A stretch of DNA of 64,000 nucleotides from Lachnospiraceae bacterium (GCA_022797535.1 JAAWKU010000020.1:1-64000), one strand, 5' to 3'. Numbered from the stretch's first letter, positions 50,301-59,166 are shown. Numbers and translations are program-made. Notes: generated by a model not told the origin, from the letters alone.

Positions 50301-51830
50301 GCTAATTTCCTTTTGATCGCTACCAGTATAGGAATTCAATTCATTTTCCGCTTTTTCAAGATCGCTCTGTGCTGCATTCAAATCAGAAACAGCCGCGTCC
50401 CAGGCGGACTTTTTGTTCCCCACTTCTGCCTTTGCGCTTCGGGCGCTCTCCAAAGCGCTTTCAGCCTGATCCACTTCCTGCTGCTTACGGTTCTTCTCCC
50501 TTTCCTTAGCGTCCCTGACTGCCGTCCGTTCCTCGATATGCTGTCCCATTAACGCAATGTAATTGTCCTGATACTTTTTCAGGATGCAGAGCTGCTCCAG
50601 GATCTCAGCCGCTTTACTGTATGTAATAGGCGCCCTCTCGGCATCATTTAATAGAAATGCTTCATAGAGGATAAAGGCATTTATAGCCAGCCCCCAATCA
50701 CTGTAATTCGTGTGATCATAGTTCAAATTGCCCTCTGGAAGAAAGTTGGCATTACAATAGATATGCTGCCAATTCATGTAGGAATTCGGCTGCCCCCCGT
50801 TCATAAGTTTGTCACGCTGGCTTATAACCTGGGTTTCCGCCGTTTCAAAGGTTTCCGCCAGTTCCACCTCCACAGAGATACCCCCCTTATCCGCTTCCAA
50901 AGTATCGTCATGGATAAAGCGCTGATTTGCGGAAAAACTCATCCCGATGAGATATCTGTCCGATATGGTGGGAGGCTTCAGAAGAAATATCAGGGCAAGT
51001 CTGTTGATATTTTCGTAATTCTCAGCCCAATCCTGCCTGTATTTATCCAACTGTTCCGGATACTGACGGATACCCACTATATTGGGATCCGTGCTGCCCT
51101 CCCTGCCCTTTACCGCCTGATCTCCGGTATCAATGGCCTGTACGAGACTGTCATATGATCTTATGGCATCAATAACAGTACGGCATCCCTGAGTAACCGG
51201 CTGCAGGCTCTCCTGTGCTTCCACCTGCGCCTGTACCACCTTGGTCTGATCATTTATTGTGGTAAATGCCTGTACGGAATCCAGAAAGCTGAGGCCAAAA
51301 TTCATTGGCGCCCGGTACTTCATGTAGTCCACAATCTGCTTTCTCAGTATCTCCGGATTGTCCAATCCGCTCGCGTCCACTTTATTTACCGCAAACGACG
51401 CAATCTCCATATCCAGAAAATTACTGACTTCCATATTTCCGGTTCCAGACAACAGATCATTAATCCCTCCCATAAGCTGGGATACATAGTCCCCTGCCTC
51501 CGCCTCTGAAGTCACCCCATAAGACACCAGCGTTTTCTCAAAGTACTCCCGGATCTCAGCATTTAATATTGCGCTGGCCTGATCAGGAGATGTATTCCCT
51601 TCCAAAGCCTGGGACATGGCAAAGAGTCCGTACACATCCTTCAGCACCGTGTCATAATTGGCAAGTGCGGAATTAACTGCCAGGTCCCCGGCACTGGACA
51701 CCATGGAGCGGGCCATATTGATACGGCTTGTATCCACGATCAGTGCGGAGAATACCATGGTAACAAGCAGGATAATAACCATCATCACTGAAACAGATCC
51801 CTCTATCCTTCGTTTGACTTTATATTTCAT
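47361..51830 (-). CDS. TadG/DUF5702-like pilus-associated protein with long coiled coil (1489 aa)
   Basis: RRIEGSVSVMMVIILLVTMVFSALIVDTSRINMARSMVSSAGDLAVNSALANYDTVLKDVYGLFAMSQ; Glu/Ala/Lys-rich coiled-coil segment (EREKNRKQQEVDQAESALESARSAKAE). Confidence 0.8.
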   Translation of the reverse strand: MKYKVKRRIEGSVSVMMVIILLVTMVFSALIVDTSRINMARSMVSSAGDLAVNSALANYDTVLKDVYGLFAMSQALEGNTSPDQASAILNAEIREYFEKTLVSYGVTSEAEAGDYVSQLMGGINDLLSGTGNMEVSNFLDMEIASFAVNKVDASGLDNPEILRKQIVDYMKYRAPMNFGLSFLDSVQAFTTINDQTKVVQAQVEAQESLQPVTQGCRTVIDAIRSYDSLVQAIDTGDQAVKGREGSTDPNIVGIRQYPEQLDKYRQDWAENYENINRLALIFLLKPPTISDRYLIGMSFSANQRFIHDDTLEADKGGISVEVELAETFETAETQVISQRDKLMNGGQPNSYMNWQHIYCNANFLPEGNLNYDHTNYSDWGLAINAFILYEAFLLNDAERAPITYSKAAEILEQLCILKKYQDNYIALMGQHIEERTAVRDAKEREKNRKQQEVDQAESALESARSAKAEVGNKKSAWDAAVSDLNAAQSDLEKAENELNSYTGSDQKEISRLEAAVNSAQAAYNRAESEESDAEAAYNRAKAAEPSDGQIAALESELAGKQAEFEQLEKEYNILVDEVKHLESIRENHIAKYIEVIATYMQFSNAYQRDQEWYMTYQDTARKIITREATAIQTQALKIRENMKNLTGSLRDIEDGLNKLRDSVKKYEEEVIEWSSVNQDYVTNNSADTFSRQNEADIAATEKQYDLDSLDQLISYVHTLGDKYNDFYQYIIDASHYKYGSKRIDAMATSEQILGAIPAATKDILPDIVTEEYAGSQLELLYPEEPTPALEIQKATFLTDGVLPIQFLKYLNENFPVEEQKIVTDGTEGDPEQQYQDIKTQMKEDKEAGEEIPASNADPYGYTFKEKPVNPASLPSRAQKPTGCGTNSMSITEDKDGNVNASNSLGKQNENLSSVLGNVGKVLETGLENVYIMDYIFENFSYNTMIQEMVVKGEELENYSEVMGIASHKNLSRYVGTARTLSNYSITGANNYLYGAEVEYILWGNTEAAKNVTYTKGSIYAIRFAFNSIFAFTNSEIRNTTRAVGLAVQAATAGFVPYQLVQVVLQLALAAAESAIDLDMMSRGLKVVVVKTKDTWSMSISGAAGFMKDVVTNVVDTTISNAVAYVTEGVNTVLDASAEELKGAIEQLTQTVSNAAQNKGQEIVDGIYTELQSEIDKMLNSIQFVDYVALDGEGMSQTQVQNKVDTMFNELNAKVNGIFANYAGNPFADELQDMLKGSIIGNNGVLGRVHQRIDDLINSAYAGASGSVDIGDIVCREMNQIRYDVIQMMQEEVNILEEYVNSIAAKQVEDITDQLNEYANECIAEASEELTTSIKDKVASSMDNFSNKYLKDVDKPDMGSVSTTKVSNAAKVASLIKFGYKDYLMLMLFINVCANDQIILKRTADLIQLNMQNANGEGGKEGQLLFVHNRKSDFTMAEAKTYLTVEGCVKVDMLFLNMDFFNRLLIEEGTDIKSQVDAVATIPYNGVAGY

Positions 51831-51833
51831 TTC

Positions 51834-51965
51834 TCACCTCCTTTTATGAACTGCTTCACACTTATCCCTGTGGATCTGCTTTCCTGATGGATGAGCTTCA
51901 TCAAGGCCAGTGCTCGCCACATTGATAAAATGCACTTGCCTCATCCCCACATCATACCTGCTCAT
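51834..51965 (-). CDS. possible 43-aa small ORF upstream of TadG-like gene
   Basis: AAGGAGGATTGTGA-ATG; MSRYDVGMRQVHFINVASTGLDEAHPSGKQIHRDKCEAVHKRR*; stop lies in the RBS of the next gene. Below ORF-track cutoff. Confidence 0.5.
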   Translation of the reverse strand: MSRYDVGMRQVHFINVASTGLDEAHPSGKQIHRDKCEAVHKRR

Positions 51966-52213
51966 TCACAATCCTCCTTATGTTTTAAATTATTAAAAAT
52001 TATCAAGTATCTATATTTTTATAATGCTGTTTTCATTCTGATTTTTCTCAAAAGCAAAATACCATTCAGCTTTTTCTATTTCATATTTTATAATTTAATC
52101 AATTTACCATGGGCATCCCAAAAACAATTCTTCTTTTCCCCTTAATAATCTTCTTAACATTTCCAAGTCTCTTAGCCTCCCCAAAAGCGTACAAATAAAC
52201 AAACCAGCATTAA

Positions 52214-52648
52214 TCACTCCAATTTCTGATCTATGTACTTTACATTCAAATAAGGCAACATGCTTCTATCCCCTATAATTACTTTATTTCTTCTTTCCAA
52301 AACGGATCTGCACCCATTAAAAAGTACAATACATTGTTCTTGATTTTTAGAAATTAATGTTTCCATAAATTTCATCATCATTTGGTATGTACTCTGGTTC
52401 TCTGAGTAATACAGATCAAACCATATTTCATAATCCAAATCCATATTGTACTCTTCTTTAGTTATATCCATTTTTAACGATTTATCCCTCACCCTTATGA
52501 GGAAATCGCTACAATATGCTACACATTCATGTTCATTGTTTTTTTTGATTTCAATTTCTTTTGCCAATAATTCTAATTGGTGTAAGATAAATTTTTTGAA
52601 TTCAGTAAAGTTGTTGCGATCTTGCATATATAGCACATACAATTCCAT
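52214..52648 (-). CDS. putative immunity protein for the CdiA_C-like toxin
   Basis: Small, AT-rich 144-aa ORF starting 16 bp after the toxin gene stop; position is the main evidence. Confidence 0.6.
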   Translation of the reverse strand: MELYVLYMQDRNNFTEFKKFILHQLELLAKEIEIKKNNEHECVAYCSDFLIRVRDKSLKMDITKEEYNMDLDYEIWFDLYYSENQSTYQMMMKFMETLISKNQEQCIVLFNGCRSVLERRNKVIIGDRSMLPYLNVKYIDQKLE

Positions 52649-52664
52649 ATATATCTCCCTTAAT

Positions 52665-54320
52665 TCATTTTGGAAGCCACCTTTCTATATTTCCATCCTT
52701 AATAATAATCAATTCTTTTAACGTTTCTATCTCATATTCCATGAATTGATTATATAAGTCCTCCTCAGACCCAGCATAATCATCCAGGTTTAGTATTATC
52801 CTTTCTGCCTGCCTTGTCGTTTTATCTTCCACATTACTCCAAATATTCCGCACATTCCTACCATCAGGAGAATAACAGTCAAACGCTTTCCCGTCAATTA
52901 AGTAATCTGGATTAGAGCCTGCCTCTATGCCATACCCATTTCCTCCCCTTCTTTCTGGAAGCATTTCTATGTCATAGCCATATTCAGCCAGCAAATCTGC
53001 GCTTTCGTTTTGACGATCAATAGGCCTTCCATCAGGTCCTGGTCTAGAGCGTTCATAATTACCTCTTGGGGTTCCGCCTCTTGGAAGCGTTGGCTCCGTT
53101 AATAACACATTTGTAGTTTGTGGCTCCGGCGTACTGCTGGGCTTCGGCACGGGCGCAGGCGTAGGCGCAATCCAATCCCCCGGCAGACTTCCGTTCAGCA
53201 GATACTCCTGCATGTAAATATACCAGTCATCCTCCGTCCAGGTACTGGTGTCCTCGCCTTCACTGATAGCGTCCACATTAGACTGGCCGAAACGCGCGAT
53301 CATGCTGTCCCGGATTTGCTGGGGCGTTACCTCTTCCTTATCATCATCCTTTTCTTCCCCGCCCGGAATTGCAACGACTCCCAGGCCGCCAGTGGAAGCA
53401 TTCCCCCCGTTTCCCACACCGCCGGTGCCATTGCCCGCCACGATGCCTGCAAAATCCCCTGCGCCGTTATCGCCTTCTGTCCCTGTGCCGCTTTCACCAC
53501 TGCCATTCTCTTCTTCGCTGCCGCTTTCCCCGACGTCTGCAAAATGGTCACCTTCACCGCCTCCACCGGCAGACGCCCCTGCTCCTCCCAAACCTCCGGA
53601 TCCCTTTTCCCCGCTCAGGAACTGAGTGAGCTTGGTTCCCATATCGTTCAGCTTGCCCAGGACCTTCTGAATATTTCCCCCGGTACTTCGGTCAATGGCA
53701 GCGCAGACGTCGATAATCAGGTCCACATTCCGGATGAATTCGTCTGGATCGTTTACTGCTGTGGCCGCCGTCACGGTATAGTTAAACTCCGTAGGCAGAC
53801 CAAAGTTTCCGAAGATCTTGGGCAAAGGGTACCTGGCGGTAATACTGACTTCCACATTCTGATAGATGATCTTGTTGTCTATCTTTACCGCGATATCCCC
53901 TGTCTCAATCTCACGCCAGGGAATCTTGGTATTTTGGATGATGTTGGAAATCTCATTCACCGTGGCGTCCCGGATATCCGCCGTATTCATCACCAGATAG
54001 CGGTAGGGCTTGATATTGTCACCCACTCCGTTGAAGCTGTCCGCGCTCAGTTGGGTCACATTGGTATCCAGCGTGCCCGATTGATGCCCCGACTGCCGCA
54101 GAATCATGGAATAGTTGGGATCGCTTATGCATCTCGCCGCATATATGGTCCCTCTCTTCGCAGCCGCATCCAGCGTGGAATGATCGTGTATGACAAAAGA
54201 CGCCAGGATCATAAAGTAAATCACAATAATGATCAATGGCAGAATTATGACATTTTCAATTAAGGTATTGGCTTTCTCGGATCTCAGTCTCTTATATATT
54301 CTCTGTAACATTATTTTCAT
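52665..54320 (-). CDS. TadE-like pseudopilin fused to C-terminal CdiA_C-type tRNase toxin domain
   Basis: N-term LRSEKANTLIENVIILPLIIIVIYFMILASF; C-term RQNESADLLAEYGYDIEMLPERRGGNGYGIEAGSNPDYLIDGKAFDCYSPDGRNVRNIWSNVEDKTTRQAERIILNLDDYAGSEEDLYNQFMEYEIETLKELIIIKDGNIERWLPK. ATG at 54320 preferred over the upstream GTG. Confidence 0.83.
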   Translation of the reverse strand: MKIMLQRIYKRLRSEKANTLIENVIILPLIIIVIYFMILASFVIHDHSTLDAAAKRGTIYAARCISDPNYSMILRQSGHQSGTLDTNVTQLSADSFNGVGDNIKPYRYLVMNTADIRDATVNEISNIIQNTKIPWREIETGDIAVKIDNKIIYQNVEVSITARYPLPKIFGNFGLPTEFNYTVTAATAVNDPDEFIRNVDLIIDVCAAIDRSTGGNIQKVLGKLNDMGTKLTQFLSGEKGSGGLGGAGASAGGGGEGDHFADVGESGSEEENGSGESGTGTEGDNGAGDFAGIVAGNGTGGVGNGGNASTGGLGVVAIPGGEEKDDDKEEVTPQQIRDSMIARFGQSNVDAISEGEDTSTWTEDDWYIYMQEYLLNGSLPGDWIAPTPAPVPKPSSTPEPQTTNVLLTEPTLPRGGTPRGNYERSRPGPDGRPIDRQNESADLLAEYGYDIEMLPERRGGNGYGIEAGSNPDYLIDGKAFDCYSPDGRNVRNIWSNVEDKTTRQAERIILNLDDYAGSEEDLYNQFMEYEIETLKELIIIKDGNIERWLPK

Positions 54321-54385
54321 CCACAGGTACTTCTCTTGTGTTACGGCTCCGCCGCGTCTCCGCAGCAGAGCCACAACTGCTTCAA

Positions 54386-54637
54386 CTAGTTCCACTGACT
54401 TGCCACATCCGACTGGGTGGTATTCTCATTGCCGTTCACAATCAGACTGTTCCAGATTCCCTTCACCAACCCGGTCAGCTGATCCTTGAACGCAAATGCC
54501 AGAATCAGCACGATGCCGATAATTACCAGGGTTGCAATCAATTCCGCCCCTCCGGCCTGTTCCTTGAAAACTCGCCTAAACCAGCTGTCCACCTTGAACT
54601 TACAACAAAATGCCGCATTTCTCATCGCTGTAACCAT
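54386..54637 (-). CDS. small Flp-like pilin
   Basis: EQAGGAELIATLVIIGIVLILAFAFKDQL hydrophobic helix; RBS GGAGGAAGGAACAATG; located after tadC. Confidence 0.7.
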   Translation of the reverse strand: MVTAMRNAAFCCKFKVDSWFRRVFKEQAGGAELIATLVIIGIVLILAFAFKDQLTGLVKGIWNSLIVNGNENTTQSDVASQWN

Positions 54638-54708
54638 TGTTCCTTCCTCCTTTCGTATTTTCTATATCTATGCGTATCGCAGACATTACCTGCGGTATCA
54701 CCTGAGCA

Positions 54709-55572
54709 CTATGCTCCGATATTGCTGACTATGGGAACCAGAATCATAACAAAGATACCCACCAGGATCATTCCCAGAGGAATCATCAGCTTGTTGGCCG
54801 CTGCTTCTCCCTGGCGCTTTACTATGTGCTTCTTCTCCTCCCAGCACACTGCGGACTCATTCTTCAGGAATTCCACCAATTCCTTATTCCCCTTCTCCAG
54901 ATTCTGTACCAGCATGGAGATAAATTTCTTCACAAAGGGTACGCCGCAACGATTCCCAAACCCAATATAGGCGTCAATCTCGGATTTACCATTCCGCATG
55001 TCCACAGCGGCATTCCGCATCTCCTCGTAAAGAACACTGCTGCCGGTAACTCCGATCTCTTCCCAGGCCTCTCTGGTAATCATCCCGGCGTTAATCAGCA
55101 GCGCCATCTTGGACACCACATCGCAGAAATCCTTGGTGATGGATATCTCCCTCTCCTTGATGATATCCGTGATCTTGGTGTCGGCATAATACCACAGCAC
55201 TCCGGCAGCAAATATGCCAAACAGCATAATGACAGGATAGCCAAACAACGGTCCCAGCAGGGGCGTCAGCACCAGGCACGAAAAGGCATATGTAACCTTC
55301 TCCGCCATATTAACGCAATAATAATACTCTCCGTATTTTTCCCCATATACAATCTTGGCCTGCGCAATGCGTTTCCGGTCAAACTGAGATTGATAAGAAT
55401 AACGCACCATGCCCAGTATCTGGAACCCCACTCCGTACAGACCCTTCAGCATATATTTTCTGCCGTCCAACGGCTCCAGCATCTCTTTATACTGCCTGCT
55501 TCCCCTGAACAGGAGAATGCCCCACAGTATTATGAGTACAAAATACAGAGACAGACATATAATATCAGTCAC
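54709..55572 (-). CDS. tadC: Tad type II secretion F-domain protein TadC
   Basis: Membrane protein with LINAGMITREAWEEIG...MRNGKSEIDAYIGFGNRCGVPFVKKFISMLVQNLEKGN; gene order after tadB. Confidence 0.8.
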   Translation of the reverse strand: MTDIICLSLYFVLIILWGILLFRGSRQYKEMLEPLDGRKYMLKGLYGVGFQILGMVRYSYQSQFDRKRIAQAKIVYGEKYGEYYYCVNMAEKVTYAFSCLVLTPLLGPLFGYPVIMLFGIFAAGVLWYYADTKITDIIKEREISITKDFCDVVSKMALLINAGMITREAWEEIGVTGSSVLYEEMRNAAVDMRNGKSEIDAYIGFGNRCGVPFVKKFISMLVQNLEKGNKELVEFLKNESAVCWEEKKHIVKRQGEAAANKLMIPLGMILVGIFVMILVPIVSNIGA

Positions 55573-55584
55573 TTCTCGCCCTCC

Positions 55585-56379
55585 CTACAACTTGATATCC
55601 AATATCTTCCGGCTCACAAAATAAGAGGCAGCAAAGATCATCAGGGCAATGGATACAGACAACTGGCCTATAGGCGACTGCAGGTCAATCAAGTCCCCGC
55701 CCATGGATTTCATCAGCAGAATAAAAGCTACCGGCATCACCAACATAATATTCTGTTCGTTTTTCTGACCGGATACCATCGTCTCCAATTCCATCTGGAT
55801 CTCTATCTTGTCCCCCAGAATTACTGTGGTGTTTTTGATGACTTCCTTAATATTGCCGCCCTTTTTATAACAGGTTGCAAACACGTTGGCAAAATTGCGG
55901 ATATCCTCAATTCCGCTGCGCTCCGCGAAATTCATCAAAAGATCCTCAATTTGAATATTGTTATTCAGCCCTGTGCGGATTATCTGCACTTCTTTTACAA
56001 TATCCGCATCCGCCGAAAACTGCACTGCCAGGTCTTCTGCGGCGCCGGCAAAGGCGTCAAACATATTTTTGCCTGCGCCTATAGAAGTGGACAGTGCGTC
56101 TAACAACCCCCGAAACTGCATGGTAAGCCTGGTTTGACGCTTTCTGATTACCTGCCCGGTTCTCATGGGGACAAATATAAATCCACAGACAGCGCCCACA
56201 ATGACAGATACCAGTATCTTTTCGTAAAATATGTACAGCACTGCGCCGCTGGCCGCCATGCCCATGAGAAACCACAGAATCTTCTCTCCAGGGCTGGGAA
56301 AATAAACATTATAATCCGTTGCGTCGCAGGTCAGCCCCGTTTTTACCTCATAAGGTTCCTTTTTTCCAAATAGCTTCAT
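55585..56379 (-). CDS. tadB: Tad type II secretion F-domain protein TadB
   Basis: FRGLLDALSTSIGAGKNMFDAFAGAAEDLAVQF; FATCYKKGGNIKEVIKNTTVILGDKIEIQMELETMVSGQKNEQNIMLVMPVAFI. Confidence 0.82.
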   Translation of the reverse strand: MKLFGKKEPYEVKTGLTCDATDYNVYFPSPGEKILWFLMGMAASGAVLYIFYEKILVSVIVGAVCGFIFVPMRTGQVIRKRQTRLTMQFRGLLDALSTSIGAGKNMFDAFAGAAEDLAVQFSADADIVKEVQIIRTGLNNNIQIEDLLMNFAERSGIEDIRNFANVFATCYKKGGNIKEVIKNTTVILGDKIEIQMELETMVSGQKNEQNIMLVMPVAFILLMKSMGGDLIDLQSPIGQLSVSIALMIFAASYFVSRKILDIKL

Positions 56380-56390
56380 CCGTATCTCTC

Positions 56391-57629
56391 CTAGATCTCT
56401 TCCCGTATACCTGTCATAATCAATTTATTCCTGTGGACCATCTGATTGGCTGTCCGCCGCAGAGCTCCGGAAACCTTGTATAAAGTGCTGTTCTCATCCT
56501 CCTCAAACACATACAGAGGATTCAGTTCAATCTGCCCGTTCCGATATCCCACCACCTCCGTGATCTCCATTGTCTTACGGGACTTATCCCTCAGTCGGGA
56601 CAGATGGATAATAATATCTACCGCCGAGGCGATCTGTTGGCGAATCGCCTCCAGCGGCAGGCCGTCCGCTCCCTGAAGCACCATGGTTTCCAGACGACTC
56701 AGCATATCCTGTGTGGAGTTGGCATGCCCGGTGGACAGTGAGCCGTCATGGCCGGTATTCATGGCCTGCAGCATATCCAATGCTTCCCCTCCCCGGACCT
56801 CGCCCACAACAATACGCTCCGGGCGCATACGCAAAGAGGATTTGATCAGATCCCGTATGGTAATCTGTCCTGCGCCAGATGCGTTGGCATTGCGGGTCTC
56901 CAGCCGGACCAGGTTCTCCACTCCCTCAATCTGAAGTTCCGCCGAGTCCTCTATCGTAATCACTCGTTCGTCCTTGGGAATGTAATTGGAAAGCGCATTG
57001 AGGAAGGTGGTCTTGCCGGAACCGGTGCCTCCGCAGATAAATATGTTGTATTTAGCCCTGACCAGCAGCTCCAGCTTATCCGCGATCTCCTGGGTGATGG
57101 AACCATATCGGATCAGTTTCGCAATGGTCATGGGTTCCTTGGAAAACTTTCGAATGGTCAATGTAGGGCCGCACAGTGCAATGGGCGGCAATACCACATT
57201 TACACGAGATCCGTCCGGCAATCTGGTATCGCAGATTGGATTGGCCTGATTGACTTCCCTTCCTGCCAGGCCCACAATCCGCTGTATAATGTCCTCCAGC
57301 CGCCGTTGGCTCTCAAACTGCTTGTCCAGCTTAAACAGATGCCCGCCCTGCTCTATAAAGATATTCTGGGGACCGTTTATCATTACCTCCGTGATGGTGT
57401 CATCACTGATAATCGCATCCAGCAGCCCAAAGCCTCTGATGGAACTGTATACCTGTTCCACGATGGACACCCTCTGTTCTATGGGCACATACTGTCCTCC
57501 CAGATGCTGCTCCGTAACCTGTTCAACCTTTTCTTCCAACTCCTGGTCTGTCAACTGGCTAATGGGAATATTATCTATAATGTAGTCCTTGATATTCGCT
57601 ACCATCTGTTGCTCTGTTTCAAAAGTCAT
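56391..57629 (-). CDS. tadA: Tad secretion ATPase TadA/CpaF
   Basis: [76 protein letters not shown]. Confidence 0.95.
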   Translation of the reverse strand: MTFETEQQMVANIKDYIIDNIPISQLTDQELEEKVEQVTEQHLGGQYVPIEQRVSIVEQVYSSIRGFGLLDAIISDDTITEVMINGPQNIFIEQGGHLFKLDKQFESQRRLEDIIQRIVGLAGREVNQANPICDTRLPDGSRVNVVLPPIALCGPTLTIRKFSKEPMTIAKLIRYGSITQEIADKLELLVRAKYNIFICGGTGSGKTTFLNALSNYIPKDERVITIEDSAELQIEGVENLVRLETRNANASGAGQITIRDLIKSSLRMRPERIVVGEVRGGEALDMLQAMNTGHDGSLSTGHANSTQDMLSRLETMVLQGADGLPLEAIRQQIASAVDIIIHLSRLRDKSRKTMEITEVVGYRNGQIELNPLYVFEEDENSTLYKVSGALRRTANQMVHRNKLIMTGIREEI

Positions 57630-57640
57630 GCATTTTCTCC

Positions 57641-58705
57641 TTAGTACAATTTATCCAGTACTTCCTGCTCCGCCAGCTGTCTCAGCAGCTGTTCCACCGT
57701 ATAACCCTCATAGCGCTTGATGCCTCCGACTTCTCTGACATCCGAAATCGCCGCCTTCTCTGAAGTCCTGCTGCTGAATCGGTTATACAGGATACTGCAT
57801 CGGATCAGGAGTTTCCAGTCATTCTGTTCCTCGAGAATCCTCATGGACGCCATAACCCGCTCCAGCTTCCTGTTGGAGGTCGGAGAACCATCCCCTACCA
57901 TTACGATCTGGGCACATTCCCGCAAAATATCCAGTTCCGATTTTTCAAGAGAAAAATCCATATCTAAAATGATATAGTCATATGCACCACACATCTTAAT
58001 ATTAGCGATCATGTTACGGATTTCCTCAGAATTCAGTTCTGCCATATCCAGTGCCGTGGCTGTGGCAGAATAGAACCATACGCCTGACGGATCCTGCTTC
58101 ACAACGCTCTCCAGCTTTACGGACAGATTCCCCTTCCTGCTCTTGATGGCATATATAATGTCCTGAAAACTGCCCGCTCCCTCCGCCTGGAAGAATACAT
58201 CCGCACTGCCAAACCGTTCCAGATTCAGGTAGAGAACCTTTTTTCCCTTTCTGGCCAGTCTGATTGCGCTTGCAGCTGCAACTGTCGAAGCCCCTGTGCC
58301 GCCGGATGCCGCCAGATAGGCAATTAACCTGCCCCCGTTTCCCTGTTCCATATGAAGTCCGGTAATCTCTGTCACATTCTCCGCGTATATACTCAGGATC
58401 TGCCGGTAAATCAAATCTGCTTTCTGAAATTTATGTATGACCTGCTGCCCTCGAAAAGATTCAATCTCCGCGGAATCAACCAAGTAGGCAAAACCACAGC
58501 GCCCTGGAATCTGCCGGTTGTCAATCTCAAAACTATCGTCTGCCAGAAACACATCTATCCTGCTGGCTGTCAACGCTTCAAAAGCCGCCTGCTCCCGCGT
58601 GAAAGAATACATTTCCAGCTTCTCGGTATACCGGGAATTAAACGCTGAGACCAGACGATTCAAATAGGTCTTATCACTCCCCAGAATTGCCACTTTAATT
58701 TTCAT
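57641..58705 (-). CDS. CpaE/TadZ-like ParA-type ATPase
   Basis: Receiver-like N-term; LIAYLAASGGTGASTVAAASAIRLARKGKKVLYLNLE. Confidence 0.85.
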   Translation of the reverse strand: MKIKVAILGSDKTYLNRLVSAFNSRYTEKLEMYSFTREQAAFEALTASRIDVFLADDSFEIDNRQIPGRCGFAYLVDSAEIESFRGQQVIHKFQKADLIYRQILSIYAENVTEITGLHMEQGNGGRLIAYLAASGGTGASTVAAASAIRLARKGKKVLYLNLERFGSADVFFQAEGAGSFQDIIYAIKSRKGNLSVKLESVVKQDPSGVWFYSATATALDMAELNSEEIRNMIANIKMCGAYDYIILDMDFSLEKSELDILRECAQIVMVGDGSPTSNRKLERVMASMRILEEQNDWKLLIRCSILYNRFSSRTSEKAAISDVREVGGIKRYEGYTVEQLLRQLAEQEVLDKLY

Positions 58706-59087
58706 TTTATCCCCCTGTCCGCCTGTTTCACAGAAACCCCATTAAATCCCTTAATTTCATGATTCTTGTAATTTTAATCAATTAATGCCCGTAATATTTA
58801 AGCATTTGTAATCTAAAATTTCAAAATAATTATACAATACATGCAAATATTGTGTCAACATATTTATTTGTATTTGGTTATATATTTTTATATAAATAAT
58901 TATTGAATGATTTTTGATTATATTACAAGTAGAATCAGACCCACTTTTCAGTTTTATTTATTATTTTTCATCAATATAATCCACGCCCTACGAGAATTCT
59001 ATTGTTATGAATAAAAAGCACCACCCGCTATTACGCAGTGGCGCTTCAACATATCCGGGTTGTCCCCCACGACATATCTATCAAATA

Positions 59088-59145
59088 AAAAGAGGATAGA
59101 ACCGGTCAAGCCTCCCTATGGCTCAACTGACCCTATCCCTTTTGG
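59088..59145. terminator. stem-loop terminator between sigK and the Tad locus
   Basis: GGATAGaaCCGGTCAAGCC-tccctat-GGCTCAACTGACCCTATCCcttttgg imperfect stem. Confidence 0.5.
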
Positions 59146-59166
59146 GGCATTATTCATCTTCCTATC

